Origin: Microcoleus sp. bin48.metabat.b7b8b9.023
GTDB taxonomy: Bacteria > Cyanobacteriota > Cyanobacteriia > Cyanobacteriales > Microcoleaceae
Length of the DNA: 64,000 nt
NCBI RefSeq assembly: GCF_013299185.1
Contig: NZ_JAAFKG010000007.1
Location: 1-64,000 of the forward strand
Direction of reading: 5' to 3'
A model generated the notes under the pieces. It was not told the DNA's origin, did not search any database, and saw nothing but the letters and a program-made list of their open reading frames with translations. Below, piece after piece: positions 34,814-43,556 of this stretch (position 1 is its first letter; every line of letters begins with the position of its first letter). The translations under genes and the position numbers were made by a program.

Positions 34814-37378
34814 ATGAGCCGCATTTTGCTCTCGATCGATCGCTACCAACAACCCTTGCCGATCGCACACCTCAACACTGAGCATGAGGTGATGCTACTC
34901 GATTGGACTTCCGAACCAAACTCAGAATTTATTATTCCAAAAATAGCTTTTGACTTGTGCATTCTCGACGAGGCAAACTTCGATCGTATCGGGCACATGA
35001 TTGAAACATTGAAAACTGCGGCGGAGCCTAGTTTTTTACCGTTTTTGCTATTGATAAAATCCCAAACTCCGACTCTTTCCGAGCAGCAGTTTTTTCTGAG
35101 TTCCAAACAACTCGAAGGCAGAATTGATGATTTGATAGTAAGTCCCATAGATGCCAGCCAACTGCACTTGCGCGTAGAAAATTTGTTAGCTCGCAGGCAG
35201 CTATCGTTAGAACTCCACAGACTTCAACAAGTAATTAAAGAACGCACTTTTACAGAAAGTTTGTTGATCGACTCGCTGCAAACGGCAAACGAAAATTTGC
35301 AACGGGAAATCGCCAAGCGGGGAGAGGTAGAAGCTGCACTCCAAGAAAACTCCTATCTCGAATCGCTGATGAATGCCATGCCAGATATTGTCTGCTTTAA
35401 AGATGGCGAGGGCAGGTGGCAGGAGGCAAATCAAGCAATATTGGAATTGTTTGAGCTATCAGCAGATAACTACCGGAGCCTCACAGATACTCAGTTAGGA
35501 AAACTCAGCAGTTTTTACGGGGAGGCTCTACAGGCTTGCGAGGTGAGCGATCGAGCAGCGTGGGAAAAAGGTACTCTTTGTAGGGGAGAAGAAGTGGTTC
35601 CCCGATCGAACGGTACTGTAAAAATCTACGATGTAATTAAAGTACCCGTATTTCATGCCGACGGCAGACGTAAAAGTATCGTGATTTTGGGCCGCGACAT
35701 TACTGAATACAAGCAAGCTAGAGATGAACTCGTGCGCTTGGCGTCGATTGTCGAGTCTTCCGACGACGGCATCGTGGGCAAAACCCTCGCTGGGACTATT
35801 CAGAGCTGGAATGCAGGAGCCGAGAAGATTTACGGCTACTGCGCGCAGGAAGTCAAGGGGCAGTCGATCGAGATTTTAGCAATTCCCGAACGCCCCAAGG
35901 AAATCCCCCAAATTCTGGAAAATATTCGGGCTGGAACTACCATCGACCATTACGAAACCGTACACTTGCGTAAAGACGGCGAACAGATAGATGTGTCTCT
36001 GACAATTTCTCCGATTAAAGACGCCACAGGAGCAGTAACGGGCATTTCAACTATCGCTCGCGACATCACCGATAGCAAGCGAGTTCAAAAAGCTCTCGAA
36101 CAACTCCGCCACCAAACAGAAATGATTTTGTTCTCCGCAGCAGAAGGAATTTGCGGGTTGGACAAACAGGGAAAAGTAACTTTTGTCAATCCGGCGGCGG
36201 TGAGAATGGCTGGTTGCGAATTGAAGCATTTGCTCGATCGACCGCTGTATGAAAGCTTACACCGTTCTCCGGCAGAATGCTCGAAGGCGATCCTCTTCGA
36301 GGGCTGCGCTAACGAGCAAATGTCACCTGCAACAGATATCAATTCCGGCTCTCAACTTGCCCCAGACTGCGCCACACCAACCACGGGAAAACTCTCGAAC
36401 CCAGTATGTTCTCAAATTTTAGACACCTTGAGAGACGGAGAGGTTCGGCGTGTCACGGATGAGGTTTTTTGTCGGCAAGACGGCAGCAGTTTTCCAGTTG
36501 AGTACGTTGTCGCTCCGATGCGAGAACAAGGCGAAATTATTGGCGCTGTGGTGACTTTTAAAGATATCACCGATCAGCTTGCGATCGAGCACATGAAAGA
36601 TGAATTCATATCTGTTATCAGCCACGAACTGCGGACGCCCATGACTTCGATTCACGGGGCACTCGGTCTCCTCAACAGCGGCCTGCTTGAGGCTCACCCC
36701 CAGAAAGCCAAGCGGATGCTGGAGATTGCGATAGCTAACACTGACCGGTTGGTGCGCTTGATCAACGACATCCTGGATTTAGAGCGCATGGATTCTAATT
36801 ACAGCACTGCCATCAAACAAACTTGCAATGTCGCGGATCTGATGTTGCAGGCGGCTGACGAGATGCAGGGAATGGCCCAGCAGGCTGGAGTTACTCTGTC
36901 TGTGAGGCCTGTGAGGGCGCAATTGCTCGCTGTTCCCGATCGGCTAATTCAGGCATTGACAAATTTACTCAGCAATGCTATAAAATTTTCGCCCGCAGGT
37001 GCTACGATTTGGCTGAGCGGTGAGTCGATCGAGCATCCGGATTTGGCAGAAAAAGCTGAGTTGAAGTCAGTGTCGTCTCCTTGTTTGTTGTCTCCCGAGA
37101 CTGCCACCAATCCGCACTTACCCGTGAGTTCGGAAATCCTGATTGCGGTTAAAGACCAAGGACGTGGCATTCCGGCGGACAAGCTAGAGATGGTCTTTGA
37201 GCGCTTTCAACAGGTTGATGCTTCTGATTGTCGCCAAAAGGGAGGTACTGGTTTGGGGCTGGCTATTTGTCGCAGTATCGTGCAGCAGCACGGGGGCCGG
37301 ATTTGGGTGGAGAGCGTTTTGGGCGAGGGCAGCACTTTTTTCTTACGTCTGCCAGTTATGTGCGAGAGAGAAGGTTGA
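34814..37378 (+). CDS. Multi-PAS sensor histidine kinase with receiver-like N-terminus
   Basis: 854 aa, soluble. Residues 1-120 resemble a degenerate receiver (FDLCILDEANFDRI, LPFLLLIKSQ). Then a coiled coil, PAS1 (MNAMPDIVCFKDGEGRWQEA), PAS2 (ESSDDGIVGKTLAGTIQSWN), PAS3 (LFSAAEGICGLDKQGKVTFV), HisKA with VISHELRTPMTSIHGAL (His near 604) and HATPase_c (NLLSNAIKF, DQGRGIP, GGTGLGLA). PAS3 holds an extra segment of about 40 residues that includes a dispersed 25-bp repeat. ATG at 34814 is chosen because upstream codons lie in repeats. The receiver gene at 38327 is a probable partner, separated by a mobile element. Confidence 0.9.
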   Translation: MSRILLSIDRYQQPLPIAHLNTEHEVMLLDWTSEPNSEFIIPKIAFDLCILDEANFDRIGHMIETLKTAAEPSFLPFLLLIKSQTPTLSEQQFFLSSKQLEGRIDDLIVSPIDASQLHLRVENLLARRQLSLELHRLQQVIKERTFTESLLIDSLQTANENLQREIAKRGEVEAALQENSYLESLMNAMPDIVCFKDGEGRWQEANQAILELFELSADNYRSLTDTQLGKLSSFYGEALQACEVSDRAAWEKGTLCRGEEVVPRSNGTVKIYDVIKVPVFHADGRRKSIVILGRDITEYKQARDELVRLASIVESSDDGIVGKTLAGTIQSWNAGAEKIYGYCAQEVKGQSIEILAIPERPKEIPQILENIRAGTTIDHYETVHLRKDGEQIDVSLTISPIKDATGAVTGISTIARDITDSKRVQKALEQLRHQTEMILFSAAEGICGLDKQGKVTFVNPAAVRMAGCELKHLLDRPLYESLHRSPAECSKAILFEGCANEQMSPATDINSGSQLAPDCATPTTGKLSNPVCSQILDTLRDGEVRRVTDEVFCRQDGSSFPVEYVVAPMREQGEIIGAVVTFKDITDQLAIEHMKDEFISVISHELRTPMTSIHGALGLLNSGLLEAHPQKAKRMLEIAIANTDRLVRLINDILDLERMDSNYSTAIKQTCNVADLMLQAADEMQGMAQQAGVTLSVRPVRAQLLAVPDRLIQALTNLLSNAIKFSPAGATIWLSGESIEHPDLAEKAELKSVSSPCLLSPETATNPHLPVSSEILIAVKDQGRGIPADKLEMVFERFQQVDASDCRQKGGTGLGLAICRSIVQQHGGRIWVESVLGEGSTFFLRLPVMCEREG
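36289..36313 (+). repeat. 25-bp repeat inside the kinase PAS3 region
   Basis: ATCCTCTTCGAGGGCTGCGC then TAACG, coding for ILFEGCAN. The exact reverse complement is at 38727-38750, just after the response-regulator stop. The palindromic core CTCTTCGAG suggests a small mobile palindrome. Confidence 0.7.
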
Positions 37379-37438
37379 CGAAAGGTAGTTAATGTATTCC
37401 GCAGATGATATTCCCCATTAGGTAGATTGCATTCGCCT

Positions 37439-37822
37439 TGACATCCTCACCGAGCTGAAGGCACGGTGATTCCCAAACCTCACGATTTGAGTTTCTGTTT
37501 CATAGCAACTGCCTCTACCCACAAGGAGTTTTATGGCCTTACATTCGCTCCACAGACTAACCCCGCTAGCCCAGCGGTTTTATGTGTCGAAAACCTCAAA
37601 GGAATTCTGTCTACTGTGCGTGATTCTAGGGATGTTTGCCATTGCCCCGTCCTCTTTTCCCGGTCTACCGATTTTTCTGCCCCGTTGCGATTGTTCGCAA
37701 ACTTTGGTGTTAGGGTTTATGTCTCCATCGTCGCGGGTGGGTCGTAACCATTTTAATTATACCAAAAATATTGATGTAAAGCCGTCCTAAAAGGACGGGG
37801 TTTCTACCCAAATTTCTGATGA
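37439..37822 (-). mobile_element. Decayed or non-autonomous IS605-like element
   Basis: Plus-strand order: TTGACATCCTCACCGAGCTG then AAGGCACGGTGATTCCC (right-end hairpin CACCG/CGGTG), about 300 bp without a TnpB frame, then AAAGCCGTCCTAAAAGGACG then GGGTTTCTACCCAAATTTCT (left-end hairpin). The layout equals that of the TnpB element at 16540-17885 with the gene removed. It sits between the multi-PAS kinase and the response regulator. Confidence 0.6.
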
Positions 37823-37869
37823 CTCATGGAAAAATATTAATGCAAAAATTTTCAATCCATCCTGGATGC

Positions 37870-37934
37870 AGAAACCAGGCTTTTTTAGCAAAAGACTGGG
37901 TTGCAGCAGCACAAACGCTAAAAAACCAGGTTTC
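37870..37934. repeat. Degenerate AGAAACC palindrome
   Basis: Arms AGAAACCAGGCTTTTTT and AAAAAACCAGGTTTC with two mismatches in the stem, 65 bp; a diverged member of the family at 11629-11900. The remaining gap to 38326 has no gene I support; it includes TTACATCC repeats at 38168-38194. Confidence 0.6.
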
Positions 37935-38326
37935 GAGGCATCTGAAGTGCTTCTGGGACTGTCAATTTTGGCAAAGAGGGACTATACACGCAGGGACGGG
38001 CAAAATCGCGATTTTCGATCGAACAGCGGATTTTTGGCGACTCCGTTGTGTAGCAACGACCAAAGCGGTTAGGACGTTCTTAATTGCTGAAACCCTTGCG
38101 GCCGATTGCTTCTCTCGCGAGGAAGAAGAAAAGCTTTCCTTTTTCCGACTTCCATTTCTCTTCCATCCGTTACATCCATTACATCCGTTACACAATCCGT
38201 TGCCGAACTTCTTCCTTCTGTACAGTGTTGCAGCTTTACAGTAAAGTCCGATCGGTAAAAAAGTTTGCTTTACAAAACATTCACATTTCGCCCTTAGTCT
38301 GTGATCAGTTCTGATTCTTAAAAAAG

Positions 38327-38719
38327 ATGTTAATTTTGACTGCCAAACGCATCTTGGTTATTGACGATGCCGAAGATATTCGGGAAGTGGCTCAAGTCAG
38401 TCTTGAGGTGGTGGGGGGCTGGGAAGTCCTCACCGCAAGTTCTGGTCGCGAGGGTATGGCTAAGGCTCTTGCCGAACAGCCTGATGCTATTCTCCTGGAC
38501 GTGATGATGCCCGACCAAGACGGGCCTACTACTTTTAAACAGTTACAAGCTAATCATGCTACCCAGCACATTCCGGTAATTTTATTGACGGCTAAGGCTC
38601 TCGCTAGCGACAGGCGGATGTTCGCAGATTTGGGGGTGGTGAGTGTGATTGCTAAGCCTTTTGAACCGATGTCTTTGGCTGCTCAGGTGGCTGAAGCTCT
38701 GGGCTGGCAGGAAGCATAG
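38327..38719 (+). CDS. Single-domain response regulator
   Basis: 130-aa CheY-like receiver with no output domain: RILVIDDAEDIREVAQ (acidic pair), phospho-acceptor Asp in AILLDVMMPDQDGP, switch Thr in VILLTAKAL and Lys in VIAKPFEP. It would take phosphate from a histidine kinase. The multi-PAS kinase ends 950 bp upstream on the same strand with a mobile element in the gap, so a pair is likely. Confidence 0.92.
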   Translation: MLILTAKRILVIDDAEDIREVAQVSLEVVGGWEVLTASSGREGMAKALAEQPDAILLDVMMPDQDGPTTFKQLQANHATQHIPVILLTAKALASDRRMFADLGVVSVIAKPFEPMSLAAQVAEALGWQEA

Positions 38720-38726
38720 GTCGTTA

Positions 38727-38750
38727 GCGCAGCCCTCGAAGAGGATTTTG
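38727..38750 (-). repeat. 25-bp repeat after the response regulator
   Basis: GTTAGCGCAGCCCTCGAAGA then GGAT, the inverted copy of the repeat in the PAS3 coding region at 36289-36313. It starts eight bases after the regulator stop codon. Confidence 0.65.
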
Positions 38751-38952
38751 CGCCTGGAAATCTGTGAAATCTCTAACCAAAAAAACAAATTATTTCTGCT
38801 CGGTTTTTATGCTGAATATAATCGGGCAGAATTATATTTTTTTTTGTAACAACTTGCTTATCTTCATAAGTTCTTCAGGTTTAAGTTTTAATTTAAGCAC
38901 ATCGTCAGGGATCGCTCCTGACTGTTTGCCGAAACCTTGGGAGAAGACGACT

Positions 38953-39171
38953 ATGCCCTCAGCTTACATTTTGCTACTGATAGTTTCTCTGGCAGCCGTC
39001 TGGATTTACTGGCAAACCTCTCAAGATATTTTTGTTCTTGTGGCTTTGGCCGGACTGGGTTGTTTTATTTGGGGTTTCTCTTGGGCTCCTTGGGGCGTTC
39101 AGCTTCTAATTGTGGTGTTGCTGTTGGGCATCCAAAAGTGCTACTTGTCAGACGCTCAAAGTTTGGAGTGA
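38953..39171 (+). CDS. Small membrane protein (72 aa)
   Basis: Family not recognised. Mostly hydrophobic: SAYILLLIVSLAAVWIYWQT, DIFVLVALAGLGCFIWGFSW and GVQLLIVVLLLGIQK, so two to three membrane helices. I chose the ATG at 38953 because GGGAGAAG lies seven to ten bases upstream; the frame is open from 38764 but the earlier part is not protein-like. Confidence 0.65.
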   Translation: MPSAYILLLIVSLAAVWIYWQTSQDIFVLVALAGLGCFIWGFSWAPWGVQLLIVVLLLGIQKCYLSDAQSLE

Positions 39172-39278
39172 AAAGAGCTTTTTTATTGTTGTGCCTGGAG
39201 TAGAGATACAGCGGCATTCATCAATCTCTGTAATCAATTGGTTTATCGATCCATATCTTAAAGAAGGTTTAAAATATC

Positions 39279-39491
39279 ATGAATAGTTGCCCTTGTTGCT
39301 CCTCTCAATTGTTACGCCACGCTCGCCACAATCGCGTTTATTGGTTCTGCTCGCGCTGCTGGCAGGAAATGCCGGATCTGTCGGAGATGATTTTAGGTAA
39401 CAGCCTGCGGACTCACAAACAAGAAGGTTTGGTGAAGCTTACTGGTTTGACTCCTAAAGCGAGAATTTTGGATTCAGTAGGAATTGCTTAG
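39279..39491 (+). CDS. Small zinc-ribbon protein (70 aa)
   Basis: Two CxxC pairs (NSCPCCSSQLL and WFCSRCWQEMPDL) make a compact zinc ribbon, followed by a polar tail. This resembles small cyanobacterial zinc-ribbon proteins of unknown role that often sit near stress or signalling genes. ATG at 39279 has AAGAAGG upstream. Convergent with the Hli gene; the terminator hairpin lies between. Confidence 0.7.
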   Translation: MNSCPCCSSQLLRHARHNRVYWFCSRCWQEMPDLSEMILGNSLRTHKQEGLVKLTGLTPKARILDSVGIA

Positions 39492-39579
39492 GAAAGATCG
39501 AGTTTGACTGACGATAAATATTGAGACGAAAAAGTTTTTTGATTGTGCCATTGGTTTGAATTTTTAATAAAAAATGCAA

Positions 39580-39608
39580 AAGTCCCTTCACTGTGAGTGA
39601 AGGGACTT
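39580..39608 (-). terminator. Hairpin terminator of the hli gene
   Basis: Perfect 13-bp stem AAGTCCCTTCACT / AGTGAAGGGACTT with a GTG loop. Read on the minus strand it is followed by TTGCATTTTTTATT, a rho-independent terminator about 80 bp past the hli stop. It could also serve the convergent zinc-ribbon gene. Confidence 0.8.
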
Positions 39609-39686
39609 ATTTGCGTGCGGGCGATCGCACTTGTAAGGGGGTCGATCGCCCCCACAAATTACAGCTCTTGTATGGAGTTAAGCTGA

Positions 39687-39836
39687 TTACATCAAACCGA
39701 TTTGAGAAAGAATGCCTTGACCGGTGAGGAATTCGGTAGCTAAGCCGATCGCAAAGCCTAGCATTGCCAAACGACCGTTCCAGGTTTCAGCGAACTCGGT
39801 GAAGCCTACTTTTGCGTCTTTGTTTTCCATGACCAT
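39687..39836 (-). CDS. hli: High-light-inducible protein (one-helix Hli/Scp)
   Basis: 49 aa: MVMENKDAKVGFTEFAETWN, then GRLAMLGFAIGLATEFLTGQ and GILSQIGLM. The chlorophyll-binding helix signature E-x-x-N-G-R-x-A-M-x-G-F is complete. These thylakoid proteins bind chlorophyll and carotenoid and protect photosystem II and chlorophyll synthesis under high light. ATG at 39836 has CGAGG upstream (a second ATG is two codons in). It is followed by a strong terminator, so monocistronic. Too short for ordinary ORF cut-offs. Confidence 0.93.
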   Translation of the reverse strand: MVMENKDAKVGFTEFAETWNGRLAMLGFAIGLATEFLTGQGILSQIGLM

Positions 39837-39932
39837 AAACCTCGTTGTATTTCAACCTTATGTAACTAAACTTAACACAGCAGTACAAACTTTGCAACAT
39901 ATTTTTACATTTATTTTTGAAGGCGGGGGCTC

Positions 39933-40081
39933 AGAAACCGGGTTTTTGCGACAATACAAAGGTTACAGCCCACAGATTCTGCAAAAAACCCACTTTCTTT
40001 GGTTGACGGGAGCCCCAGAAACCGGGTTTTTGCGACAAGACTTCGTTACAATCCACAGATTCGGTAAAAAACCCGGTTTCT
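39933..40081. repeat. Two AGAAACCGGGTTTTT palindromes upstream of hli
   Basis: Copies at 39933-39998 and 40017-40081, each with about 15-bp arms and a centre like GCGACAATAC...CACAGATTC. They lie 100-250 bp upstream of the hli start and include its distal promoter region. Confidence 0.85.
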
Positions 40082-40217
40082 TTGTTTGTGATGCGTAATA
40101 CCATGTCCGAACAAAATCAGGTAAATAGACCACTAGCCCTTGACATCTGATACTTACAAATGCTATGACTGAAAAATACAGCTCAGATAGACACCCGCAT
40201 TCAAAAGCAAAAGTGTC

Positions 40218-40415
40218 GGTTAAGTCGTCTCAGCGGTAGGATGTGCAGATTTCGGGTAAGCGTCCTAAAGTCCCGTTGATATAGACATTCAAATTAATGT
40301 CGTTTCAACTGGAATAAAGAGGTCAGTTAGCACGACATTTGTAGGAATTTCTATATCAACGGGTTTTTACGACGCCTGTCCGAAATCTGCACATCCTATC
40401 GCTGAGACGCTAACC
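40218..40415. mobile_element. 198-bp foldback element with about 85-bp inverted arms
   Basis: GGTTAAGTCGTCTCAGCGGT, AGGATGTGCAGATTTCGG and CCCGTTGATATAGA on the left are matched in reverse complement on the right by TCTATATCAACGGG, CCGAAATCTGCACATCCTAT and CGCTGAGACGCTAACC. The arms cover almost the whole element, with AAATTAATGTCG/CGACATTTG near the centre. No ORF. It would form one long hairpin. Confidence 0.8.
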
Positions 40416-40567
40416 AAGCAAGTACACACTCAATTAATAGTGTGTAGGTCAAAATTTTTGTTAAATGGAAAACCTCAATTTTGAGCGAAGCCACAGACAA
40501 TCTTTCCTTGACTAGATGCGTAATTTATCGATGCTGTCCTCCAAACCTAGTTTTAGGGCACACAAAA

Positions 40568-41065
40568 ATGAAGGACAATCATTCAATCATTGGCAAAGAA
40601 ATCAGCCAGCAACAGTCTTTAGTTTCGGCTTATTGGGATTATCAGAATATCCCAGATGTAAAGCAAGCCAACAACTTATTGCTTTTTGCTGCTTCATTGG
40701 GATATGTAGTTACCAGAAAGGTGTACGACAAAAATTGGCAGCAGGAAAATAAGGGTTCTAAAAAAAGACAACAAATTTTCGTTAATCTTGGTTATGAGTG
40801 TGTTAATGTATCGCAACAAATCGAGAATGCTGTTGATTTTAGTTTGTTTTTTGACTGTTCTGGTGAAGCAGCAATTAGTCTATATCCACACACATTTATT
40901 ATTGTGTCTGGAGACGGCAATGGCGAAATCTTGATTCCTAAGCTGCAAGACAAGGGTAAAAAGGTGATAATCTTTGCTCGACCAGGTAATGAAAATAAAA
41001 CTCTGAAAAGGCTTGCAGATGGATTCTACTTTGTTGATGAATTACCGAAGTTGCTTGAAAGCTAA
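40568..41065 (+). CDS. NYN-domain (PIN-like) protein
   Basis: 165 aa. VSAYWDYQNIPDVKQANNLL carries the NYN/LabA-type acidic start (D in WDYQN), followed by GYECVNVSQQIENAVDFSLF and TFIIVSGDGNGEILIPKLQD with further acidic residues, and KKVIIFARPGNENKTLKRLA. The family is predicted to be metal-dependent ribonucleases. ATG at 40568 is chosen; upstream in-frame codons from 40481 are not family-like. It precedes the RNase III gene by about 150 bp on the same strand. Confidence 0.8.
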   Translation: MKDNHSIIGKEISQQQSLVSAYWDYQNIPDVKQANNLLLFAASLGYVVTRKVYDKNWQQENKGSKKRQQIFVNLGYECVNVSQQIENAVDFSLFFDCSGEAAISLYPHTFIIVSGDGNGEILIPKLQDKGKKVIIFARPGNENKTLKRLADGFYFVDELPKLLES

Positions 41066-41217
41066 AAAACTAGCAGCATAAATTTCCCTGAAATTCACGT
41101 AACCGCAGATAGCAAAAATCCAGTTTATTTGATAAACTAGATTCTCCAAACCAACCGCCATCTGCGGCTCTTTCATGTTCGCATAATAATAACAACACCA
41201 ACCATTACTAAATTTTC

Positions 41218-41931
41218 ATGCCATTAACTAACCATACACAAGAACTCCAAATAACGATTCCCCAATTCAACAATGAAAAACTGCTGCGCCAAGCACTAAC
41301 CCACCGTTCCTACGTCAACGAAAACCCCACATTCCGCGAAGCAGACAACGAACGCTTAGAATTTCTCGGCGATGCTTTGCTGACATTTCTCAGCGGCGAA
41401 TATCTCTATCAGCGTCACCCAGAAATGGGAGAAGATCAAATGACTCGCCGCCGTTCTGCATTGGTAGATGAAAAACAATTAGCCAGATTTGCTACTGAAA
41501 TCAGCTTAGACTTAAAAATGCGGCTCGGCAAAGGAGCTTATCGAGAAGGTGGAATTACTAATCCAAATTTGCTCAGCAGCACCTTTGAAGCATTCATTGG
41601 CGCTTACTATCTCGACACCGAAGATATGGACAAAGTTCGCGAGTTTGTGTGGCAAATGTTTGATTCTGTTCCCGACAATGTGGTGGAAACGCGATCGACT
41701 GTAGACTCAAAAAACCGCTTTCAAGAATGGGTACAAGCCAGCGGTGACACCACTCCGCCCAAATACGTGACAGTCCAAGCAGGAGGAACGCCCCATCAGC
41801 CAGAATTTCTTGCTAAAGTTTATGTTGGAGACAAATCCTATGGAGAAGGTAAAGGTAAAAGCAAGAAAGATGCTGAGAAAAATGCGGCTGAAGATGCGCT
41901 AGCAAAGCTGAAAAAACGCGGACTGATCTAA
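41218..41931 (+). CDS. rnc: Ribonuclease III
   Basis: 237-aa double-strand-specific endoribonuclease for rRNA and antisense-RNA processing. The N-terminal RNase III domain has the signature ERLEFLGDAL with catalytic Glu/Asp, STFEAFIGAYYLD with the second metal-binding Glu, and a C-terminal dsRNA-binding domain (KNRFQEWVQASGDTTPPKYV, GKGKSKKDAEKNAAEDAL). ATG at 41218. Downstream come three MITE copies. Confidence 0.95.
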   Translation: MPLTNHTQELQITIPQFNNEKLLRQALTHRSYVNENPTFREADNERLEFLGDALLTFLSGEYLYQRHPEMGEDQMTRRRSALVDEKQLARFATEISLDLKMRLGKGAYREGGITNPNLLSSTFEAFIGAYYLDTEDMDKVREFVWQMFDSVPDNVVETRSTVDSKNRFQEWVQASGDTTPPKYVTVQAGGTPHQPEFLAKVYVGDKSYGEGKGKSKKDAEKNAAEDALAKLKKRGLI

Positions 41932-41956
41932 ACGTGAAAACACCAGTAAAAACTAC

Positions 41957-42042
41957 TATAGCCTTTCTCAGAAAGATGAGGTACTCATGGGCATGGGGCA
42001 TCGGGCATGGGGCATACCTCACCACGCTTGAGAAAGGCTATA
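41957..42042. mobile_element. MITE family 1, short copy
   Basis: 86 bp with ends TATAGCCTTTCTCAGAAAGA and TTGAGAAAGGCTATA. Inner arms GATGAGGTA and TACCTCA, and a GGGCATGGGGCAT core. It begins about 25 bp past the rnc stop and may serve as its 3' hairpin. Confidence 0.8.
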
Positions 42043-42120
42043 GCTTATTTGCCCGATGACACAATAGGCGCGCGTCTGTGTCACTCTGGGGATAAATTAA
42101 CTCGCTCAATCAAGGAGATA

Positions 42121-42334
42121 TATAGCCTTTCTCAAAAAGATTAGGTATAATTGACAGCTTATATAACCAATTAAATCAAGAGGGCTGAAGCCCAACAACG
42201 TCCGCGAATCTTTATGAGAACCGCTATAGCGCTTCTCAGAAAAGTGAGGTATGCCCTATGCCCGGTTTGGCCTATGCCCGGTTTGGCCTATGCCCTATCC
42301 CCATGAGTACCTCATCTTTATGAGAACCGCTATA
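42121..42334. mobile_element. Two abutting MITE family 1 copies sharing TATA
   Basis: Copy one, 42121-42228, matches the one inside the IS4 transposase (CCCAACAACGTCCGCGAATC). Copy two, 42225-42334, has GTGAGGTATGCCCTATGCCC repeats and ends TGAGAACCGCTATA. They overlap in TATA at 42225-42228, suggesting that one inserted at the TA end of the other. Confidence 0.85.
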
Positions 42335-42351
42335 CAAAACCGAAATGCTGC

Positions 42352-43326
42352 CTAAAGCCACTCTTTCTTTCTCAAAGTAGAAGCTCTTTTGGCTATCCTA
42401 ATTAAATCTGTAGGCGACGTATTTTTATCGACAGTGATGCGAGAGATGCGGTAGTTATTTTCCAGTCGGTTTACTCTAAATAAATGGTCATTGTACAAAA
42501 AGCCACTTAAATGATATTTAGGCAAAATATCTTCCACTTCCGAGTCTGATGCGCCGTAGGGATAGGCGATGTGAGCGCCGATAACTTTATTTTTGTCTAA
42601 ATCCCCCAGACATTTTCTCAACTCTAACTTAGATTTTGCAATTTCAAATTCTAATTCTTTTCCGCTCACCTTAGTTAAGTCTTTGTGAGTAAAGCCGTGT
42701 GACTGAATGTCATAAAAACCTTTTTGATATCCATCTCTTAAATCGTTGCAAGTAGTGTGTGCTAAAAAATCTTTGCCCATATCAATACCTAAAAAGTGAG
42801 GGTTGACAAATAACACAAATTTACCCTTTTCTTTGTTGGTTACAGACAATTTTTCTAATATTGGAAGTGCATTTTCATGAACGCCTTTGTAGCCGTCGTC
42901 AAAGGTTATCATGATTGGTTTTTGACCGAGATTTTTAGCTGGTATTGGCTGCGACTTGTCAATAAAGTATACGTACAAGTCTTGAGATGATAAAAACCAA
43001 TAGTTTTCTTTAATTAGATATTCTAAAAATACTGACAAGTCTTGTTTGGTGTAGTTAGTGGGAAAAGCGAGCCTCCGAGGTGGTAAGTCGGCGGGATTGC
43101 GAGTGTCTACAATGTTGTGAAAACCGATTATAGGGATTCTGGTGAAGTTAGATTCTACTGTCCAGCCAGAAATACCTATACTGATGGCAAATATCACCAA
43201 TAAGTAAATCAGTTTGACTTTGTGTAGCAGTCTAAAAAGAAAATTTTCCAGGAATTTTATGTTTTCTAACAATTGCTCGAAGCTCATACTTTCTTTACCA
43301 AGTTGTGTGCTTTTTACCTCTACCAT
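42352..43326 (-). CDS. Membrane-anchored polysaccharide deacetylase (CE4)
   Basis: 324 aa. One N-terminal membrane helix (KLIYLLVIFAISIGISGW), then a NodB-type domain: MITFDDGYKG with the catalytic and metal Asp, SHGFTH (metal His), AYPYGASD, and a C-terminal segment. These enzymes remove N-acetyl groups from cell-wall or exopolysaccharide sugars outside the membrane. The start is uncertain: ATG at 43326, with ATG at 43287 (MSFEQLLENI) also possible. No operon partner. A MITE lies just downstream. Confidence 0.88.
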   Translation of the reverse strand: MVEVKSTQLGKESMSFEQLLENIKFLENFLFRLLHKVKLIYLLVIFAISIGISGWTVESNFTRIPIIGFHNIVDTRNPADLPPRRLAFPTNYTKQDLSVFLEYLIKENYWFLSSQDLYVYFIDKSQPIPAKNLGQKPIMITFDDGYKGVHENALPILEKLSVTNKEKGKFVLFVNPHFLGIDMGKDFLAHTTCNDLRDGYQKGFYDIQSHGFTHKDLTKVSGKELEFEIAKSKLELRKCLGDLDKNKVIGAHIAYPYGASDSEVEDILPKYHLSGFLYNDHLFRVNRLENNYRISRITVDKNTSPTDLIRIAKRASTLRKKEWL

Positions 43327-43556
43327 TAATAGAGGCAAATTCAGCTAACTTGACATTTTTTTTGGTATTTCTTTGGAATCTAGGTAGAGTGTGAATGCCG
43401 TAAGCCGATCGCCCAAAATGCTTCCGAGAACCCACAATGCGCTATAATCGGGGCTGGCGCGAGTGTTACGGCTGTCGATCGAGGGTTGCAATGGCAGAAA
43501 TCCGTTGACGAGTACCTGAGTGTCGATCGTACTTTTTGGAAATATCAGAGCAATTG

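Noticed and set aside
37819-38244. 141-codon frame after the decayed IS605-like element
   Set aside because: It starts in the element end, crosses a palindrome and TTACATCC repeats, and has no recognisable domain or ribosome site.
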